The notes beneath the pieces are model-generated. The model was given only the letters and a program-made list of their open reading frames with translations, searched no databases and was not told where the DNA came from. From Polytrichum commune (lineage: Eukaryota; Streptophyta; Polytrichopsida; Polytrichales; Polytrichaceae), in the NCBI GenBank assembly GCA_950295325.1, contig OX485808.1, forward strand, positions 15,272,527 through 15,336,526: a stretch of DNA of 64,000 nucleotides, read 5' to 3'. Each line of letters starts with the position of its first letter. Positions within the stretch are counted from its first letter, which is position 1. The position numbers and the translations under genes are program-made. This document shows positions 1 to 13,195 of this stretch, piece by piece.

Positions 1-202
1 GTGATTTTCATCCAAATTTCAATCATCCATGACAGTATTTCATCACAAGTTGCTGAGATGAGAAGGCATGCTTTTAGCCAACAGATGAACTCATCCATCG
101 GCCATGACAATATTTCTTCACATATTCATAACAAATGTCATCCGAAAAGTTACCATAATGACATAAAATACCACATAACACTAAATATCATATTTAGTGT
201 AG
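1..202 (+). mobile_element. MITE family A, right-hand part, cut by window start
   Basis: This is the right half of a non-autonomous inverted-repeat element. It ends in a perfect 23-nt palindrome at 178-200 (ACACTAAATAT, centre C, then the mirror). The interior (the Cat-cc-AAATTTCAATCATCCATGA stretch and the following 150 bases) matches copies at 31681-32055 (opposite orientation) and 40972-41336. No coding capacity is seen; the open frame across it is incidental. Confidence 0.75.
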
Positions 203-1173
203 TTTTGAGCTCCATAACACGTGTTATGAGTGGGCTTGTAACAACGCAAGGCCCACGTTCCGTAGGGAGCAAGACATCCACTAAAATAATGATGCAATTT
301 AATGATTTTCATCCGCATCGGATTTACCCTTCCCCCAACACACACACACACACCAAAGTCCTCCTCCTATTTGCACCACATATATACCTCACGTCTAAAT
401 CTTCACATATAGCCTTTAGGTATATGTGTGGGTACCCGTTCCGATACTATCGGTTAGAAATCAATCTCTCTAGATATCCAAATGTCGTGATTCTCAAATT
501 TGCATTGGAGAATGCGTATCTCTATGCAACACAAATGTAGGTGGGTAGCTATCCATCTCGGGATACACACAAGGCGTTAAAATAGTAGAGGCTCTAAGCA
601 AAAGGCTTGGGCCATGTTTGTTCAATTAGGAGTCGATAATCTTGAGGACCAAAATTTTGAAGCCAAGTATGGTACCGTGCTGTAAATACATACAAGCGAA
701 TCCCTTTCGTCTTGGGAATCACAAGTTTTAGTATGTTGACTCGACCAACATCAAAGAAACTCCAATCATCCAACCATGGAATTCAACTTGGAGGATTAGG
801 TTGTTCATGTGTAGATGTTCCCCTTTAGAAGAGAAAAGTACGATGTTTCATGCTAAACCAAAACGAGCAATTGGTGGGGACCAAATAAAAATAAAAATAA
901 TTAATGTCAATATGAAAATCTTAATGTAAAATAGACCACATCAATTGTTTTCTTTGTTGTTAAATGATCGATGTGACCACTCTCGTTTTATGTTCTTAGA
1001 GATAGCTTGAGTGATTTTGTGATATGAATGGATTAGGAGATTTAATGTTGGATTATGCAAGAAAGAAATACTAACCATATTTTGTTGTACTTAGCATGTG
1101 AGCATATGGTGTTTGAAATCATGCAGCTTCAAAGAAGCATTGGATCAACCAACCCATGAAGGAATTGTGCACA

Positions 1174-1432
1174 TGAGTTAGACAACTCCCGTTCGAAGAT
1201 CTTTGTGTTGGAGTTAGACAATTTCAACTGTGAGTTACACACCTCCCTCTTGGACATTTTTGTGTTGGAGTTGGACAACTCCAACTAGAAGATGTGAATT
1301 GGAGTTAGACAACTCCGACATATGGATGTTGTTCATTGGAGCTAGACAATCCTCAATGAATAAATCTAGTTGGAATTAGACAGTTCCAACTAGAAGAATG
1401 GATGATGGGATCAAACAATTCCGATTAGAGGA
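1174..1432. repeat. Imperfect minisatellite built on GGAGTTAGACAACTCC
   Basis: The 16-nt core, itself a small inverted repeat (GGAGTT ... AACTCC), recurs about seven times with variation near 1174, 1210, 1268, 1301, 1338, 1371 and 1410. The spacing is irregular, about 33 to 58 bp. It is non-coding as far as can be seen. Confidence 0.7.
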
Positions 1433-3645
1433 TTGTGAATGAGCCAAGAGATAAGAAAAAAATCACATGGTGAAATGATCCATGTATATAAATAAGGAAA
1501 GTTCAGTATAAATTTAAAAATACTCGAGACTTCTAAAATTATCTCTCAGATAACATGGATAAAGATGGATAAGACTAGGAGTGCCTTTGGGATATAAGAG
1601 AAAGAGCGAGCTTAGGGGAGAAGAAACGATCATCTTGTGTCTCTCCTATAGTCGGGTGGTTTGAGCTCATAGCAATCACAATATTGAGATTAGGTTGTGA
1701 AGCTTTTTGTAATGTGCAAAGTTTGGAAGTTCTCAATATTGATGTTTGTTGTGCATTCACGCTTGTAGTATTATTCTTTAAAGGAAAAATATGACATATT
1801 TAGATATCTAGAGTGAAGCTACGTGATCATAAGTACGAATTGTGATGTTTCACAACAATAAGGTCTCGAACAAAAGTGAAAACATGTCATAGTGTTTTCA
1901 CCATAAAATAGCATCCTCCCCCCCAAAAAACCTATCATAATATTGTAGTTCACAATATTCTCCATCCCATGACCAATTTCCCATCCCCCCCCCGGTAATT
2001 ACGTCCTAGTGAAGTAAGAAATGCAAGTTGTATATACAACATGTTTGCGGTGTTCACGTTTTGAACCTTTGTATTAAGTTCTATGCATTACCGTGAACGT
2101 ATGTATTCTCATGTATAAGAACATGTATTGCATCACAATTCCGTCACACTACATGCAAATGGGAACATGGCGAGTGTAGTTGTTCTCTTACCTCTTGACC
2201 AAAGAAGTGGAATCTAATAATGAGGCATTGATGTTTGCGAGAAGTATCTTGATAGAAGTAGAAAGAATATTTGGTTGCATTTGTGCATCATAGCCCTTTA
2301 GACTCTCACCCTAGGCTACAAGTGGTTCAAAGCCCAACATGTACAATCTAGGTCCTTCCTCCCTTGCCATTAAAGTTGACCTCTCATCAACCACCGACCC
2401 TTTTGCCTTTCCGTCATAGGCCAAATGCAATGCTCAATCAAAGCTCAATGGAGGGACATATGTCATAAGTCGTGGCACCTTGGTCCACTAACTTAGGTTA
2501 CTTTCATGGTGCATCATGACCACCGTTGTTCATATTCTTTATTAAACATGGATTATAATTGCAATAGAGGTACAAAGTGATTTACTTTTTATTTTATTTT
2601 ATGTACGAGGATATATAAAGAAATTGGGTGATGATTGAATCACTTTAGGTTATTTGAATACTTGTACCATAGGTGATAAGTACATTCGACACTTTGGGGC
2701 CAGACCATGGCGACACTGGAATTTTTTTTAGGGGTTTTTCTTTATTAAAAACATCACGTGGCATTCAAATTTTGAATCATTTCGTGTTGAACATGCCAAT
2801 CACCTACTATGTATGTGCATATTAATTATGATTTCATATATTATATGGTTTAAGAATCGAGAAAACCGTCGTGATAAGTAAGTTAACACTTTAATGTTGA
2901 AATGTTGATTTTTGGAGGTGACACATAAGATTTTGTATAGATTTCAAGAAGTAGAGAAGTAACACGTGGATCGATTTAAAATTCTAGATCATCCTTAAAA
3001 GCTTGATCTAAAAATTTGTTGTTGTTCGGAGTTACATAGTGCAATGAAGTCTTACACAAGAGTTCAATTTTACTAACGAAAGTTCAATAAGTTGTTCGGA
3101 CATTACAGAACACGAATGATTTTGCTTGATAAAATGTTACAATCTCATTAAAAGTGTTAAAGCATTTTGTAACTCCAAATCGTAACACACATGCAGTCAT
3201 TTTTGTGGCTCAAATTTGCAACATGTAATCATGTGATTGGTTGGAACATTCATAAAAGAAGAAGATGTGTACATTTAATTCAAACACACACGTGTCCAAT
3301 CACGTGACCTAAACCTATAGTATATAACATATACTAGAGGGTGGGTGGACGCCGAAAGAATCATTGTTCCCCAAGCTACAAAAAACGACTGGCTGTCAAC
3401 GGCAAAATGATAAGTGGACGGTGCAGAAACGAGCTGGGACGTTAATTTATATGCACGGGTGCAGCGAGCGGGGTCATGATGGCATAGGCCCCAAACTAGT
3501 GTTGAAAACATCGTATCTTACATACCACTCAAAACAACTTGAAAGTTTGACGGTGGGGCCTTATTTTGTTGTTTTGTGATTGGCAATGACCAATGATTCG
3601 TCATGCAATGGCCTTGAACCTCAACTCCCCAAGGTAGTAAAAAAG

Positions 3646-3712
3646 ACCACCTACCTACCTACCTACCTACCAACCAACCTAATACCCACCCACCTACCAA
3701 CCTACCAACCTA
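3646..3712. repeat. Simple repeat (CTAC / CCAAC)n
   Basis: A run of CTAC units passes into ACC/CCAAC units. It lies about 2 kb upstream of the BRO1 start and just upstream of the presumed promoter/leader region. Confidence 0.9.
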
Positions 3713-3837
3713 GGAGTGTGAAAACCACCGAAATATCTCCCCCTTCCTTAGATTTAATCCAATGAAATCACATCAAATATCAGCAAATGTTACCCTCCCA
3801 ATCAGATTAAAGCAAAGGAATAAAATAGTCACGCATA

Positions 3838-5708
3838 TTGAAGCCGCTCCGACGAAAGCCCGGTCCGATCGCTGCGCTGGCAGCGTGGGACGGAATAATT
3901 AGGACCCACTCTGGGGACCGCCACCTCGGATGCCAGCGAGGCGGGCCGAAATGCCAGGTGTCTCACACTAACCTCATCGCCTCCACGCCCTCTCCTTCGC
4001 TTCCCCCGCCCTGCGCTCGTTTCCAAGGACGCCATCAAGAAAGCGAGCTCCCAAACTCAATTGTCGGATTAGGTCGCTCCGAGGTATCCTCTTCTTGCAT
4101 CTCGCCTCCTCCTCCTCCCCCCCTTTTCGTCGTCCTTCTCGCTTCGATCCTTTAACTGTTTCGTTGTCCTTTTGGTGCATTTCTTGAGCCATTTTGAGCC
4201 ATCTTCGGGGAGTTTCGGAGGATTGTGTTGCCGTTGTTGTTTAGGGGGACGAAGGTTTGTCGGGGCTTTCGAAAGCTGCAAAAGATTTGGGGGTGGTACT
4301 TGGAGTTGTCGTTTGAATCTTTGAAATTTCGCTGGATTTTGCGCATTTTTGGAGCCATTTTGTTTTTTTGGGGGAGCCATTTTTGAGCCATTTTCGGAGA
4401 GTCTCGGAGGAGTGTGAACTTCACATCGCGATCTGACCAACTTCAACGAATGATCGAGGTTTTTGTGAAGGATTTTTTTAAGAGTTTGCAATTGGTGGGT
4501 GTGAGAGAGATTTGAGGACGAAGCGGGGATTTTTGAGGAGTTTGGGAGGAGGGTGTTGCTCCTGAGAGGTTTTTTTGAGGCGATCTGGAATTGGGGGGTT
4601 TGAAAGGATCAGGAATTTGGGTTAGGAGGGTTGTTGGGGTTGGTTTGTACAGGTGGGGGTGGTTGGGTGGATCGAATTCTGGTGGTACGATCCATTCGAG
4701 TGGTGTTGGGTTTCTTGTGACATTTTTTTTGAGTAGTGGGTTTTCAGTTCTTTTTTAAGTTCAAAGAAAAATTTCCGTGTTGTTGCGGAGATGGGGTTCT
4801 CGTAGCTGACTTGGAGCTTTTTTTGATGTGGCGGTCGGGGTTTTTGAGGTGAGCTAATTGCAGCAGCCTCTGAAAATGGTCAAAATGAGTCTTGTCATCT
4901 TTCTTGTAGTTTTTAAAGCGGTGATGAGTTGGCTGTTTTTTGAATAGTTTGTTTATTTGGTCCGAGGGCATTTTAACCTCGAATGGCTTCTTGAGTTGCC
5001 CATTCTTCTTCAATTTGTGTATTGGGTCTGTGTGGCACCAAGATCTTGGATTCATCTCTTTCTTGCAGAGGATTCGTGCATAGGATTGCGTTTTGTGGGT
5101 TTTGCACCGGTGTGGCAAGTTTTATCATTTGGTGCTGGAAGCTCGATGCCTTGTCACTCAATCTCATTTTCATCTCTCTCTTGAACTTTGGGTATTGAAA
5201 CTCAAATATTTATTATTCTGTGTTTCTTCGTGTTCCTCATTGGAGTCTTTCTTTGCTGTAGACCACTTTGGGGAGCACAAGTTTGTGACAAGATTTGGAG
5301 GAGTATTTTAAATCTGCTGGTATCCTGTCTCGACAGGTGAAGATCTGACTTTTGAAGGGGTTTTCAAATGATTTTGTTCTTGTTGGAGTTTTATTGATAC
5401 CATGTCCATCAAAATCTCAGCTTTCTGCAATCCGGAATTGAGGCGTCTTGTCGTTCTGCATTTTGTGATGAATTCCAATCTGCACTTTCTTGATTGTTCC
5501 TTTCCGATCTTATACATAGAAAGAAGTCCTCATGGTTTGGGGTAAGGTACTGCAAGGTGGAAATGATGAAATCTTTTGTTGCAGATGTAATCAAGTCAAA
5601 GGTTTAGTGATCCAATATGATGAGTTAGCAGCATGTGATTGAATCAATGTTGGATCAAATGCTGATGATAAGGTTGGTTGGGATTGATTTCGATTTTGCA
5701 GAATCAAA
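3838..5708 (+). promoter_or_regulatory. Probable promoter, 5' leader and leader intron of the BRO1 gene
   Basis: Base composition changes sharply at about 3838 to C/T-rich, CpG-containing DNA, as is common in plant leaders. A GT donor (CCGAG/GTATCC near 4084) and a TTTTGCAG acceptor ending at 5701, seven bases before the ATG, suggest a leader intron of about 1.6 kb. That intron is inferred from splice-site appearance only. The open frames on both strands here are low-complexity or proline/lysine-rich and match no family I recognise. Confidence 0.45.
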
Positions 5709-8700
5709 ATGGGATGTGTTTTCTCCTCTGAAGGTTTAGAGGGCGGCAGCGCTGTAACCAAAACCCCGCAACTTCTTGGCGAAGTTTTTGTGTTTGTTCC
5801 TGGGCTAAGAGTCCCGAAACAGGTTGAAATAAGAGAAGTTTTACAAAAAATTGTTTCTGTGGAGCTTGCATCACGCTTGCAAACACTTCGATCCCAAGTC
5901 ATTGCTGCATCAGGGAGAAATCCGTCAGGCTCCAAATTACGACGCAAGAAGCAACAGTCAGGTGCAACACACAACATTCGAATCTCTTACAACTAATTGC
6001 AATTAACCCTTCACAAGTTTAGGCTATCAAAATTTAACATTCTAAACCTACTCTCTGTCTGTCTGGAGTATTGAGGTTTTTGTGAGTATCCTCATCACAA
6101 AATCTATATATATATGTATATATAGCTGGTAATAAGGTAACATAAGATGATCGCAGATATTCACAAATTTGAGCAATCATATTTTATTTGAAACTTACTG
6201 TCCGTTTGCTTTTTGTAATGAGTTTTTCATGATTATCACCACAAATCCTTGCGAACAATTGTGGTCAATTTGCCAAAAACTTCACTTGGCCGACAGCGTT
6301 AAGACTTACTTAATGTGCTCATTGAATAACCTTTTTGGAAATGTAGGTATGTACACAGAAATATTTAGTTTGGACAAGCTGCTGGTGAAAGGCTAACAAA
6401 AGATGATGAGGGTAACTTAATCTTATGAATTGGAGTTTTGTCATTACATATTCATGTCACTTATGTGGGCAATTATTGATATGGTTGGGCTGCAGAGGTT
6501 TCAAGTGCCTTTGATTTGGAGAAGACGTTGCATTCTTATTTACCTGTGTTGCTGGGCCTTGTGAATGGAGGTGCAATAATCTTCACTACCTACTTGTCTA
6601 TCTATATTTATTTTCTGTGTTTGGTTGTATTCTGTAACTATACACTTCGCATATAGAATTGCTTTCACTCTCAACTGTAAGTTTTAGTACTGCTACAGCT
6701 GTAGTTTGCAGTAAATGTTTAGGGCTACAGTTTTGCGGCTGCAATTTTGCAGCTACGATTGTATGAGCTTTTTGCTCGAGTCTGTAGGGGCTTATGTTAA
6801 ATGTAGTGTAATTGGTGCCATATGACAGGTGAAAAACTATGTACAAGCGTTGTCTTTGAGTGGATCAACGTGGAAGAGGAGAAGAAGGTTAGTCATGGAA
6901 CGAAATTTTAAACCTTGCCTACGATATTTATGTAGTCAAAGTCTTTGGCCAAAGTCAAATGTGAGGACTCAATGTAGATAGTGAAATGCCAATACCAAGT
7001 GTTCAAGTGATTCTAAATCATTCAATTCTGAGTATGATGACAAAAGTTTGACAAGGAGTTCATTTTGAAATAGCTGTCTCTATTGCCAAAAAACGTCTTC
7101 CCTCCGTCTCACCAAAATCAGATATCACTCCTTAACCATTATAGAGTGTCTAAAGTGGGTTGAAACTCTTCACCGAAATGTGCTTTTTTGAGAAACTTCA
7201 AGGATAACTCTAATAACTTCAATATGTTCTGGTTACACTGACTTATTTATTTATTTTAGCTGATAGTGGCTGTTTTTGTTTTTTGCATCGATAGGAAACT
7301 GGACTTGCAAATGCACAATATGAGTTGCTGTCGGTGCTTCAATTGTTGGGAATACTGGCACTGGAAGAAGCTAACACATTATTAACACCAAGACCGCCAG
7401 CGGAGGGGTACAACCCCAAAGTCACTGAAGGTATGTGCTTTGCTTTGCACCCAATGTTTTTTCTTTTGGGCAATATTCATCTGCAAGTTTTTCATCTGAT
7501 GGTAGATCCTGCTGCTAGAATTGCTGCATTGCAAAATCTTCAGTCTATGAAATTCACTTGTGGCTTCCACTGCCCTAAATGCTTAAAAGATGTGTTTATG
7601 GATTGTACATTCGGCAGTGTATGCCACAGGAAATTCACATACACTGAGTTGGTGGGGACATAAATTTCTGTCAAAAATTTGGTTTGACCATTTTTTTGAG
7701 AGCAAACATGGTTGAACCTTCCTAACGTGGTATTATCAAGGACTGGCTAAGCTTGGGTTTCCCACATGTAACAGTGTTTTTCTTTTTTCTGTTTTTTGCC
7801 CCAACAGAGAGCAAAAGGAATGCCATCGAAACTTTATTGAAGGCTTCATCATATTTTGAGTGTGCTATCAGTGGAGTTCTACCAAACGTCCCAGAGGAGA
7901 TCAGGTAATAATCCTTATCAATTTCATTTTAACCATTAAATAACAGAAATATGTACATACGAATCCATAGCACAACTTTTAAACAAGAGGAAGTGGGATT
8001 AAAGTGAATAGATATTTGTGGTATGTATTTGAGTCTAGGTCAAATATACAAGCTCAAATCTTCCTATGAATCATTTTTACAAATATGTATGCTCTGATTG
8101 GGATAATGCTAAATGGGTTAATCTTAAATTGCGTCACTTTTGGCACTTTTAAGTGAAAAATCTCAAGAAATATTGGACTATGCCAATTTATGACCAACGC
8201 AAAGAACTGCGATGCAAAGCTACCAGCTGATGTGACTGGATCATGTAATTTCCTATGCTGATTGATTGCAGTGCAAAGCTACCAGCTGATGTGACTGAAG
8301 CGATGTTCAGAACAATGGAACAGCAAGCCCTAGGCCAGGTGTGTATTCAGTTCAAAAATTCCTACCCAGGTTCAGTTGTTGTTGAATGACTTAATCTGCT
8401 TGAAAGCTGCACTGTGGTATAATTTGCTTGTCTTAGTTCAGTTTAGAGGTAGTATCTGAAAGCGCTTCCAGATTAGGGTTTTAATTCCATTCTAGTTGAC
8501 TCGCTCACTATCAAATTAATAGTGATGAAATGGTTATCCTTCTGTTGTATTTCAGGCTGTGGAGTTGCAGTTAGGATTTGCGATTGATAATGTGAAAGCT
8601 TCACTAGCTGTGAAGCGGAGATTGGCTTGTGAACAGGCCAAAGTTTGGGTTCAGGTTTGTTGCATTCCCTGGTTTTTCTTGATATGGGCTATCAAATTAA

Positions 8701-10745
8701 AGCCATTTAGTTTGTTTTATTGGCAACTTTCTGAAGGCATGCTGGAAATTGTTTAGGTTGTAAGTACTTATCGAGGGGACTCATTCACTGGACTAAATTT
8801 TCTTAGACTTAATTTTGTTTTTCCAGGCAAATGAAAAGATTGCATTTGTACCCTTCTCCGAAGCTTGGAGAGAGAAACATCAATTGTTTGTGAAGTGGAA
8901 ACTGTGTGAAGCTAAGGTACATGATTCCTTCCATTAAATATGTATGACAACAGGTGTCTTTTATTAAGAATGTGTTGTAGGCTTTTGATGTGCGGCCACA
9001 TCTGGTAGCACCTCTTATCTGCATCACAAATTTCTCAAATATGCAATTATTACATCGAAATTGTAATGTTTAATATTATCATACTATAATTAATCATCAT
9101 TTCACGCAATAAAATTTCTAGATAGTTGTATAAAGTGACATGCTCTACTAGTGGATATTTTTCTCTCTGCACCTGCTTCTTGTAGAATATGAAACTCGCA
9201 ATTAGTGCATGATTAGGAATCCAAATTGTGCCTGTAGCCATTTTCCTCAGTTTTTGGAGCCCATATGACTCTTATAGATTATCAAGTATAGATTCTTTGT
9301 GTTTATTATGTGTTAGTATAGGTCCCCTCAATCATGTTGACTATTGAGCTTAGACTGGTTAGCATATTTTGAACATGTAGTCCGATCTCTTTTGAACACA
9401 TCTTTTTGGTGCCAGTTTTTAGATCCACATACCACTCAAATATGGATATCCGGATTATTGTTGTTTTCGCTTTAGGCACATTTACTGTGGATGAAAATAA
9501 CAAACCAATGTAATTACCACAACATTCATTGGAGAAATTTATGATGTTGTTTTAATATTTGATTGTGTTAACATGATTAAGTTTGCACATGGAAATTTGT
9601 GATGTATTTTGCTCATGACGACTGTTGTGTTGTTATTTCAGGCTGCTGCCTACTATTTCCATGGGCTCATTTTAGATGAGGGTTATGAGGATAATGCTCA
9701 TGCACTCTCTTTAGCATCTGTCAAAGCTGCAGAAAACTACCTCAAAGAGAGTCAGAAAGCTCGCACCAGTTTTGGCAGCATGGAACCCCTTACTAAGTGA
9801 GTTCTTTTTTCATCCAAAATGCACTCTATGGATGATGTCATCTTAAAAATATGCGGAGTTGCAAATTGTCGATTGTGGGGAGGGTGATAAAATGAAATAA
9901 TGTGGGACTGATTTATTTTGGGTCGGTGCAGAATACCACCACTGTGGGGTCCCATGAAGTACCTGTCTGAGAAAATTCCAAGAGAAGCATTGCACAAAAG
10001 CCGGATATTCAGAGAAAATTACAGGAACGAAAGGTGAGTTTTATTCCCTTTTATCTCTCTATCCCTAGTTGTGTTCTTTCCAAGTATACACTAAAATCCA
10101 TTTAGTAAGTAGTACATGAGTTGGCACTTCACTTTACACTAGAGCATGAGGGCCTGAGGGAGCATTGTGTAGTAAGGCTCACATGAATTATAGGATGGTA
10201 ATGAAATAGCATTGGGTGGAGAGCCTGGTTGTGCACTACGTCAGCCTCAATTTTCCAACCAGGCACTAATAGGCCTGTGACCACATAAAATTCAGCCTCA
10301 ATTTTCCATGGATGAGTTACAAGGGCCGCCACAATTGCATGAGCACGGTCCTTGGCCATAGTGTAGGCCCTTACTTCCAAGTTTCTTTGCTTGGCATGAA
10401 TTCCAAAGAACATGGTATTTAGAACAGTCACAGGTGTTGGTTGGCCTGCTAACATTTTCTTTTTCTTTTCATCGCAGGCTGCCTACTGCGGTACCCGAGT
10501 TGCCAGACTTCCCATTAGCATTGACGGCTGACCAATTTGTCCTACCCCCGGTTGATGCAGCTTGGGAACTTGAACCGGCCTATGAAACTAAAAACTCCAA
10601 ACCCACTCCTGATGTACCCGCATTCCTTCTTGCGAAGCAGGAACCAAACCAAAAGCAAAACCCAATCGTGAAGTCAGACTTAAGACGTGCGCAGCCCATG
10701 TCTCCACCTTTGAAACCCATGTCAGAGATGCTTCAAGCAAGATAA
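5709..10745 (+). CDS. BRO1-domain protein, plant endosomal-targeting type (11 coding exons)
   Basis: Coding exons: 5709-5961, 6496-6570, 6829-6887, 7295-7430, 7808-7904, 8272-8338, 8556-8654, 8827-8916, 9642-9796, 9932-10033, 10478-10745. All junctions are GT-AG and the sum, 1401 nt, stays in frame (466 aa plus stop). The product starts MGCVFSS, so Gly2/Cys3 fit N-myristoylation plus palmitoylation and membrane attachment. Residues about 25-390 look like the BRO1 domain of the Arabidopsis family At1g17940/At1g73390/At5g14020: YLPVLLGLV in exon 2, YELLSVLQLLGILALEEA in exon 4, LGFAIDNVKASLAVKRRL in exon 7, KHQLFVKWKLCEAK in exon 8, AAAYYFHGLILDEG in exon 9 and MKYLSEKIP in exon 10. BRO1 domains bind ESCRT-III-type partners in endosomal sorting; the plant subgroup's exact role is not settled. 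The C-terminal 80 residues are Pro/Lys-rich and less conserved. Confidence 0.93.
8213..8297 (+). repeat. Partial duplication of exon 6 acceptor region in the BRO1 gene
   Basis: The first 26 nt of exon 6 (TGCAAAGCTACCAGCTGATG and on to ACTG) occur twice, at 8213-8238 and 8272-8297, with a 59-bp offset. Only the second copy has the TTGCAG acceptor and carries on into the conserved exon. The first copy is preceded by ACTGCGA and looks unusable as an acceptor. Confidence 0.85.
9310..9480 (-). repeat. Dispersed repeat family B copy inside BRO1 intron 8
   Basis: Read on the minus strand it resembles the segments at 28680-28880, 30560-30820, 34600-34800 and 45477-45781. Shared stretches are a GGTATGTGG start, an AACGGACACC-like block, ACATGTT, GATTGGACTA and CTAGGCTCAATAG. 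It is non-coding and probably a non-autonomous transposon relic. Confidence 0.55.
10165..10375 (+). repeat. Dispersed intronic repeat shared with the receptor-kinase gene
   Basis: A stretch in intron 10 (ATAGGATGGTAATGAAATAG, then CAATTTTCCATG, then CACGGTCCTTGGCCATAGTG) is found again, in the same orientation, at about 46975-47175 in intron 5 of the receptor kinase. It has no coding potential. Confidence 0.7.
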
Positions 10746-12650
10746 CAGGAGTGGAAAATTTGGCGTTCATACTTCCATCATGGACCCTAATTTCCACTTG
10801 TATTTACAGCCATTGCCCTTTATCTTGGGATCAAATTGGGTCACACACACTTTAATTTTGTTTCTTATAAGTTTCTTACATAGGTAGATTGGGTTTAGGT
10901 AGGCAGGTCAGGTTTCCAGTTCATTCATTGGTAGGTGTAAAACCTTTCCCAATTAGAGGTTAGAGAAGACCCAAAGATTCCTTTCAATAGGATGTTCTTC
11001 AGATGAAATGTATAAAACCCACAGCGCGGTTAGGTTCAGGGTCAAAGTGAAACTCAGGAATTAGGTTTTCGGCACTTCAAAGAAAATGGATTTAAGGCAC
11101 CTTTGGTGCGTGTTTAGATATGTACAGTGTTGTTAACAAACAAAAGGAAACCTTTCACCATTATGTGGTCACTCTTTTCAATTGGATGCCTATGAGTGGA
11201 TTTGATTGTGCAACACCAAAATAAAATGTGTAATGCTTTGGGCTATGTGCCCAAAAAAGTCTTATGACTTATGCATCTCTACTCCAATTTTGAAACCTGA
11301 AATGACAGTCTTCATGATTATGATGCGAAGTTAATAATTACTACACCAGTAAAGATTGTGTGCAAGACGAAACTTGAAATGACAATCTTTTCAATATATG
11401 ATCATTTATGCGAAGCCTCAAAATGTGTGACAATGATACATAGAATTGTTAGTTTTGGGTATACATGCTGGATACCTGTTCAACCCTTGTATTCCACTGC
11501 AAGATTCTTTAACATTAGTAATTTGTATTTGTTGTGTGGCCTACAATTCCTGTAAAGCAATTATCTCGATTGCGGAACGAGGACTTGAAAATCCTGTCCA
11601 TGACTGGTGCTGCAATCAATACTTCAGGGACAGTTCACTTTTTTGCCGACCCTAGGCAGAAAGGGCAAGTGTGTTACATTGAACATTGTTGGGATAAAAC
11701 ACAACTTTTTGTACATGCACATGGTGCCCCTGCAGGATTTGCTATTCATTCAAGGCATTCAATCATACACACAGACAGACTTCTGATGAGTCAATGAATT
11801 TGCAAAGGATCTGAGATGGGTGATAGTCAAGGCTTCTTTTTGCACCCTGTCACAAGCCCATAACATTACTCAGGTGATGAGCTGTGTTCATGGGGCCTGC
11901 AGTAGATTCGAGAATAAAGCCACCAGATGCTGGAATCCCAGTGCTTAAGACTGACTATGAAGTCAAGGCAGCTGAACACAAATCATCAACTAAGTAATGT
12001 TATGAAAAGAAAGGCATTCAAAATTTGGCACATATTCTTGCATGTTGAAGGAAAAAGTGAAAATGAAAAATTGCCCATCACATGGAGAGGCAAAAATATA
12101 AAATCAGTCTGTCAAAAGAAAGGTCCCCTCAACCATTACCTGTCAATCATATCCCATAACTATGGCAATACATTTTGTGTCCCATAATATACAAGCCACG
12201 CTTTGATCTCATAGTGACTTAGGAGATACAAGTCAACTTCTACACTTGTAAGGGACACATAACTAAACCTAATTTAAGTTTATGTTGAGTTTTCAATGTG
12301 ATTGGGATCATTGAAGAGGATCTCATTGAAGAGTCTAAGAGTAGACATGAGCTAACTGAATATTGCAATGATTCCCATAAACTAAGATCCACTCATGTTT
12401 CCAAAAGCGATAGCAAATCCCAATGATAGTACAACCTACGTTATATATTACTTGTGAATCACGTCCAAGTCACAATTTTAGTTTGCAGTGTCCAAGGAGG
12501 TTTTTGGGCATAATCAATCAAAATCTTGGTGTTTCCAAGTCCAACCAATTACAAGTTGTGATATTTTGGTTTTTTTTTCCCGAATTGGGGTTTATTTTCC
12601 TAAACTCTTGAACTTCAACAAGTTATTCCTCAAACTCAACCGGTTTATCT
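10746..12650. other. 3' flank of the BRO1 gene and intergenic DNA
   Basis: The first several hundred bases are the likely 3' UTR; an AATAAA-like signal lies near 11219. Beyond this only short open frames without recognised motifs are present. Confidence 0.5.
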
Positions 12651-12669
12651 ATAACTATCAGTTTATATT

Positions 12670-13195
12670 TTGAAGAGACATTTTTTATGTGCTCATGGAC
12701 CTAACTTTGGACGATCAACCAAGAACTTGGGTTCATTTTTGTCTCAAGCTTGGGTGGATGGTGTGCTCACATGGAAAGTAAATGAGGATGTTGAAGGCAC
12801 ATATCATCCTATGCATCACAGACGAATTTTTGATCAGGAGGACACACTAGGAAAATACAAGATGATGGGAGCTGTGTATGTGCAAGCAGTTGTGGATAAC
12901 TTGAACGAAAACGTCGCACGATTTACCTAGTTTCAACGTATCAAAACTTTTCAATCCAAAGTATTATCCAAGTGATGAAGAAGTTCGTATAACTATGTCA
13001 AAGCAATGCTTGGAGAGTTTGATCATAAAATATGGATTGGCGGCGGTTGAACGCAATGCAAGTAGGCCCGAGTTGCGCGACAAATACTTGTCATTTCCTC
13101 AAGTATTGCAATTTGTGAAAGGAGGTTTTCAAAAGAAAATGCTCTCAAGAGCCACTTGCAAGCTTTATCAAAGTCGGACACTTTGGATGCTTTGA
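12670..13195 (+). pseudogene. hAT-type transposase-like fragment with a frameshift
   Basis: Two adjacent frames give a joined-looking protein segment. The first (12670-12930) contains KYKMMGAVYVQAVVDNLNEN. The second, readable from about 12932, contains SKLFNPKYYPSDEEVRIT and CLESLIIKYG. The pattern of a VDNL segment followed by F-NP-YYPSDEE and LE-LI is what I know from hAT-like transposases related to the KIAA1586/C17orf113/ZNF862 group, upstream of the dimerisation region. The frame changes near 12925, there is no plausible start or DDE-type catalytic part, and no terminal repeats were found. It is most likely a dead element fragment; family assignment is tentative. Confidence 0.4.

Larger units (their letters stand above)
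203..3830. other. Intergenic DNA without recognisable gene
   Basis: Apart from the minisatellite at 1174-1432 and the CTAC-type simple repeat near 3646-3712, I see only AT-rich unique-looking DNA with many stop codons in all frames. No conserved protein motif was found in the short open frames here. Confidence 0.6.

Noticed and set aside
1-540. 179-codon open frame at the left edge
   Set aside because: It runs through the MITE terminal palindrome and AT-rich DNA and has no recognisable domain.
3838-4491. Overlapping open frames on both strands upstream of the BRO1 gene
   Set aside because: They follow the C/T-rich composition of the leader (proline/serine on one strand, lysine/arginine on the other) and show no family resemblance.
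11534-11797. 87-codon frame downstream of the BRO1 gene
   Set aside because: It looked protein-like in places, but no motif or neighbouring exon could be matched.
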